IMG/VR virus record: IMGVR_UViG_3300031857_001434
Location: 1 to 23,454 of that record
Reading direction: 5' to 3' (one strand)
Source of the DNA: a virus
DNA length: 23,454 nt
Positions within the stretch are counted from its first letter, which is position 1. Each line of letters opens with the position of its first letter. A program made the position numbers and the translations under genes. Of the stretch, positions 21,339 to 23,454 are shown in pieces. The notes below the pieces were generated by a model, which ran no database searches, was not told the DNA's origin, and was given only the letters and a program-made list of their open reading frames with translations.

Positions 21339-21395
21339 ACTGCGTTGTTCTGCAGCGTATTGTTCGGCCATTCGTTTTTGAACGCAATGTGGAGC

Positions 21396-21423
21396 ACTAT
21401 ACAAAAATGAATAGTGGCGTCAA
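21396..21423 (-). promoter_or_regulatory. Array promoter (Pc-like)
   Basis: On the minus strand TTGACG (21423-21418) and TATAGT (21401-21396) are spaced by 16 bases, giving a strong sigma70-type promoter. It begins 5 bases after the recombinase stop and points into the cassette array, with the start point expected near 21389. There is no hairpin terminator between it and the first cassette. By position it plays the part of the cassette promoter of integrons. Confidence 0.75.
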
Positions 21424-21427
21424 GCCA

Positions 21428-22369
21428 TTATTTTGCAACCAATCTTTCTGCCGTGTCTGAAATGAGATTCTGCGCTTGTGGATCTAGACGGCGAAAATTC
21501 GTCAGCAAAGTTTCTTCAGCTCCTCCGGGTTTGTGATTTCCGAGCATCGCCGCAGGAACAGCCACACGAGGTGCGGCGGCCTGCAGCACGGTGAGCGGAT
21601 CCAGATAGTGCTGAAGCACCCCAATTCCGGAACCGTGAATTAGGCTACCAGCGGTGGCGTTCGCATTACTCCATTCATTTACAGAACGCTGCCGCATCAG
21701 TTTCGGATGGAAATACGTGACTCCGGCTGCCAAGCACGCCGCTTGCAAATGCTGCTTCAGGATTTTAGCGGTCCAGCCTTCAGCGTGTTGGTACGGTAAC
21801 TTATGCCGCACTGAAATGATTTCTGACAGCCATGCAGGAACCGGGTACTGATGCACATACCCGGTCTTGCTCGCTTCCCAGTACAGAACTGGGTCCGATG
21901 TCGGCAGGCTCAATTGCAACCTGAGTGAATCTCGCAGCCTGAGACCAGTCCACAGCGTCAGGGCGAGCCACTGTTGCAGCCATGGTGTGGCGTGCAGGTA
22001 CGCAGCGTTGATGGTTTCAAGTGCTACGGGTTTCGGCTTCGGCTTTGGTCGTCTCAATCGCTTTCCCGGGCTGAACGTCACACCAGTTGCAAACTTTATA
22101 ACCGTGCAGACATCGGTGATCGTTTTTTCGATGGTGACCGGAGAAAGGCAACTGGCCCGGCATCTTTCTCGAAATGCAGCCAGCATTTCGCTTTTGATGT
22201 CCGAGCATTGCTGAACCTGCATAACCCGCTCAAATCGCCTGCAATTTGAGGCGATCATGAAACTCCGCAAACCATTGGTGCGGACGTATTCTGCGGCCTG
22301 AAACGATAGAAACATGTGTGTGCTCCAAAAGTTGAGCACTCCTTCGCGAACCAGTTCCTTCACGCCCAT
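21428..22369 (-). CDS. Divergent tyrosine recombinase (phage-type integrase)
   Basis: A 313-residue enzyme that would cut and rejoin DNA through a tyrosine. Residues of about 50-105 look like the SAM-like core-binding domain (LSPVTIEKTITDVCTVIKF); the catalytic domain follows a basic linker (KRLRRPKPKPKP). Candidate catalytic residues: R144 in LWTGLRLRDSLRL, K168 in EASKTG, R226 in HPKLMRQRS, and Y255 in LQHYLDP. The usual H-x-x-R of box II reads K-L-M-R, with a His five residues before the Arg, and the usual G-H reads H-G, so the active site is atypical. The extra helix of IntI integrases between boxes is not seen, so I do not call it an integron integrase. ATG 22369 was chosen; a GTG at 22387 is possible. 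It ends just before the array promoter. Confidence 0.8.
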   Translation of the reverse strand: MGVKELVREGVLNFWSTHMFLSFQAAEYVRTNGLRSFMIASNCRRFERVMQVQQCSDIKSEMLAAFRERCRASCLSPVTIEKTITDVCTVIKFATGVTFSPGKRLRRPKPKPKPVALETINAAYLHATPWLQQWLALTLWTGLRLRDSLRLQLSLPTSDPVLYWEASKTGYVHQYPVPAWLSEIISVRHKLPYQHAEGWTAKILKQHLQAACLAAGVTYFHPKLMRQRSVNEWSNANATAGSLIHGSGIGVLQHYLDPLTVLQAAAPRVAVPAAMLGNHKPGGAEETLLTNFRRLDPQAQNLISDTAERLVAK

Positions 22370-22387
22370 GAAATCGCAGAGCGCCAC

Positions 22388-22622
22388 ACACTACAGGACA
22401 GCAAAAAAATCAATATGCGAGATGTTACTACCCTCCCATACGGCAGCATCCTATGCCTGCCTCCGCAATAGACCTCCTGCCTTAGTAACGGGTGATTCCC
22501 AAGCTGAGGATGCGATTTCGATTATCGCCAGCCGCTTTTCCGTTGTCAGACGCATGTTCTCGCGAGGGGCATGGCTGCTGAAGACAAGTCTCGCAGTTAC
22601 GAACGCCTGACAGCGGAAATTC
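22388..22622. other. Gene-free divergent region with paired short repeats
   Basis: No convincing gene lies between the recombinase and the regulator promoter. CCTGCCT occurs at 22456-22462 and 22476-22482, 20 bases apart (two helix turns). GTTACTA at 22424-22430 is complementary to TAGTAAC at 22483-22489. Such sites beside an integrase could be arm-type or operator sites (part of attP), but no core or flanking direct repeat can be shown. Confidence 0.35.
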
Positions 22623-22651
22623 TTGCAACGTCTTATTCAATCTTGTATAGT
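22623..22651 (+). promoter_or_regulatory. Promoter of the regulator gene, probably leaderless
   Basis: TTGCAA (22623-22628) and TATAGT (22646-22651) are separated by exactly 17 bases. The expected start point, 7 bases after the -10, falls on the ATG at 22658, so the transcript may begin with the start codon itself. Confidence 0.75.
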
Positions 22652-22657
22652 GACAGG

Positions 22658-22927
22658 ATGCAAACAATGTTCGAAAAGAAAGCAGCAAAAAAAGCGATTG
22701 CAGAAAACCTGCATTTGTTGATGGAAGCGTTTTCGTTGTCGCAAAGCGAATTGGCTCGTCGCGCCAATGTGAAACAGGTCTTCATCAGCCGATTGCTTGA
22801 TGAAATTATGGTCCCAAATTCTGTGGACCTTGGAAACGTAGCCGAAGTCCTTGGCACCACAGGAGATGGGTTAATGCGAAAAAATACTGCGAAAAATATT
22901 TTGAAGAATCTTCAGCACTCGGCTTGA
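22658..22927 (+). CDS. Cro/CI-type helix-turn-helix regulator
   Basis: An 89-residue DNA-binding protein. Residues 13-65 form a typical Xre/Cro helix-turn-helix domain: AENLHLLMEAFSLSQSELARRANVKQVFISRLLDE, then DLGNVAEVLGTT. There is no C-terminal cleavage or peptidase domain, so it resembles Cro or a short repressor more than lambda CI. It is divergent from the recombinase and is a reasonable candidate to control it or the lysis-lysogeny choice (inference). The frame is open to 22571, but the promoter fixes the start at ATG 22658; ATG 22667 is an alternative with a 9-base leader. A strong terminator follows the stop. Confidence 0.85.
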   Translation: MQTMFEKKAAKKAIAENLHLLMEAFSLSQSELARRANVKQVFISRLLDEIMVPNSVDLGNVAEVLGTTGDGLMRKNTAKNILKNLQHSA

Positions 22928-22955
22928 CAGTTAATCAAATTTGAATAACACTTCC

Positions 22956-22999
22956 CCCGTCGATTCGGCTTCGTAACCGGTTCGACGGGTTTTTGTTTT
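22956..22999 (+). terminator. Rho-independent terminator after the regulator
   Basis: CCCGTCGA (22956-22963) pairs with TCGACGGG (22982-22989), with further pairing of CGG/CCG inside, and is followed by TTTTTGTTTT. It lies 28 bases after the regulator stop, so the regulator is a single-gene unit. Confidence 0.88.
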
Positions 23000-23092
23000 G
23001 AGACTTGTCGCTCGTGATTACGGATCACATCAGCCGGAGCATTCGGTTGCAGCGGCGCAACTTGTCCAGCAGAAGCTGGTCGGAGGTTGTGT

Positions 23093-23212
23093 ATGTTTGC
23101 TTTTCTTCGTCGCCTGCGCGATGCCTGGAAGTGCCCTGCGTGTGGCACTGTGAACCCTAAGTCTGCTGGGACCGCGTCCATTTGTTCTTGCGGTGCGTAT
23201 CACCGCAATTGA
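23093..23212 (+). CDS. 39-residue zinc-ribbon microprotein
   Basis: A very short gene: MFAFLRRLRDAW is an amphipathic basic helix, and CPACGTVNPKSAGTASICSCG forms a C-x2-C plus C-x-C zinc-ribbon pattern, ending AYHRN. GGAGG seven bases before ATG 23093 is an excellent ribosome binding site, and a hairpin follows the stop, which together support a real gene despite its size. The function is unknown; such rubredoxin-like knuckles are common in small phage proteins that bind nucleic acid or a host protein. Confidence 0.6.
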   Translation: MFAFLRRLRDAWKCPACGTVNPKSAGTASICSCGAYHRN

Positions 23213-23220
23213 AACAGCAC

Positions 23221-23251
23221 GATGCACCGGATTGTTTTCGGTGCATCATTT
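23221..23251 (+). terminator. Hairpin after the zinc-ribbon microgene
   Basis: GATGCACCG (23221-23229) pairs perfectly with CGGTGCATC (23239-23247) around GATTGTTTT and is followed by ATTT. The U-tract is short; it may be a weak terminator. Confidence 0.55.
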
Positions 23252-23331
23252 CGCGGTCCTCAGCCAGTGGCTCTGTCCGACTGCTGCGACTGAGGCCGCG
23301 TTTTCTCAACGCTCATAACGGAGTGTGTCCC

Positions 23332-23427
23332 ATGAATGAATTCATAGCCATCTTTTTCGCTGTGCTCGGCGGCATCGTCTGCTGGGTAATCACTGACGAA
23401 AACCTGCGGCGAAACGACCGCGACTAA
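23332..23427 (+). CDS. 31-residue single-helix membrane peptide
   Basis: A very short gene with GGAG at suitable distance before ATG 23332. Residues 4-19 (FIAIFFAVLGGIVCWV) form one membrane helix and the tail is charged (TDENLRRNDRD). Size, charge pattern and location in a phage early region suggest a small membrane-active or membrane-anchored peptide; nothing more specific can be said. The frame is open upstream to 23182, but that part overlaps the preceding gene and hairpin and looks non-coding. Confidence 0.5.
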   Translation: MNEFIAIFFAVLGGIVCWVITDENLRRNDRD

Positions 23428-23454
23428 ACGCATGCTCCGCACTGGAGGCGGTCT

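Larger units (their letters stand above)
17822..21353. mobile_element. Integron-type gene cassette array with eight attC-like sites
   Basis: Eight folded repeats (attC-1 to attC-8) separate eight short cassettes. Each repeat has an RYYYAAC-like left core, a GTTATGC, GTTATCC, GTTCTGC or similar right core, two imperfectly complementary arms, and a variable loop. The left arm of each carries one unpaired base between the L box and the core-proximal stem, and most carry a second, as attC sites do. All cassette genes are on the minus strand. Cassettes by boundaries: 17823-18122, 18123-19074, 19075-19399, 19400-19778, 19779-20073, 20074-20457, 20458-21014 and 21015 to about 21332. No IntI-type integrase is visible in the window, so by the usual terms it is an array without its integrase unless the neighbouring recombinase serves it. 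Confidence 0.85.

Noticed and set aside
17822-21353. CRISPR array
   Set aside because: The repeats are 87-93 bases, imperfect, hundreds of bases apart and separated by genes, and they fold as attC sites rather than as short identical repeats with spacers.
21428-22369. Canonical integron integrase IntI
   Set aside because: The extra IntI helix region and the standard H-x-L-R-H and L-G-H-S motifs are absent, and the attC polarity points to an attI on the other side of the array.
22482-22688. A minus-strand frame upstream of the recombinase
   Set aside because: It is antisense to the regulator promoter and start, has no ribosome binding site and would block the strong divergent promoter region.

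Overview
The window looks like part of a temperate, long-tailed (siphovirus-type) phage or prophage. The host is probably a member of the Planctomycetota. The phage assignment rests on a complete lambda-like order of head and tail genes, followed by a tyrosine recombinase and a small Cro/CI-type regulator. The host guess is softer: it rests on the style of the recombination repeats (cores such as GCATAAC and GTTATGC around CCGGAG/CCGG arms), which resemble integron attC sites I associate with Rhodopirellula-like planctomycetes, and on the atypical integrase. No chromosomal housekeeping gene is visible, so the window does not say whether this is a free phage or an integrated one.

Layout. Positions 53-17583 are the late operon on the + strand, tightly packed with many stop/start overlaps: putative small terminase, large terminase, a zinc-ribbon ORF, gpW-like connector, lambda-type portal, a prohead protease fused to the major capsid protein, a capsid-proximal beta protein, head-tail joining protein, tail terminator, gpZ-like protein, tail tube, tail assembly chaperone with a probable -1 frameshift extension, tape measure, three tail-tip proteins and a 1002-residue tail fibre. 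One small two-helix membrane protein (2710-2922) sits backwards in this operon behind its own promoter, as a moron would.

Positions 17822-21353 hold the most unusual part: eight attC-like recombination sites (about 87-93 bp) separating eight gene cassettes with ten small ORFs, all on the - strand. It is an integron-type cassette array lying between the tail fibre gene and the phage integrase. A strong promoter (21396-21423) just behind the integrase stop codon points into the array, and a classic terminator (17769-17786) closes it at the far end. Judged by the extrahelical bases of the attC sites, the genes run opposite to the usual integron polarity: each gene starts next to its own attC and stops at the core of the next one. 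In one cassette the ribosome binding site and start codon lie inside the attC. Another cassette carries a tRNA-like RNA with two T-arm motifs. No canonical IntI is present; the nearby recombinase is a divergent phage-type enzyme.

Positions 21428-23427 hold the recombinase (-), a divergent regulator (+) with a strong, probably leaderless promoter, a good terminator, and two very small + strand genes (a zinc ribbon and a one-helix membrane peptide). Working model: a temperate phage that builds a lambda-like siphovirus particle and carries a transcribed array of exchangeable cassettes in the place where lysogenic conversion genes usually sit.
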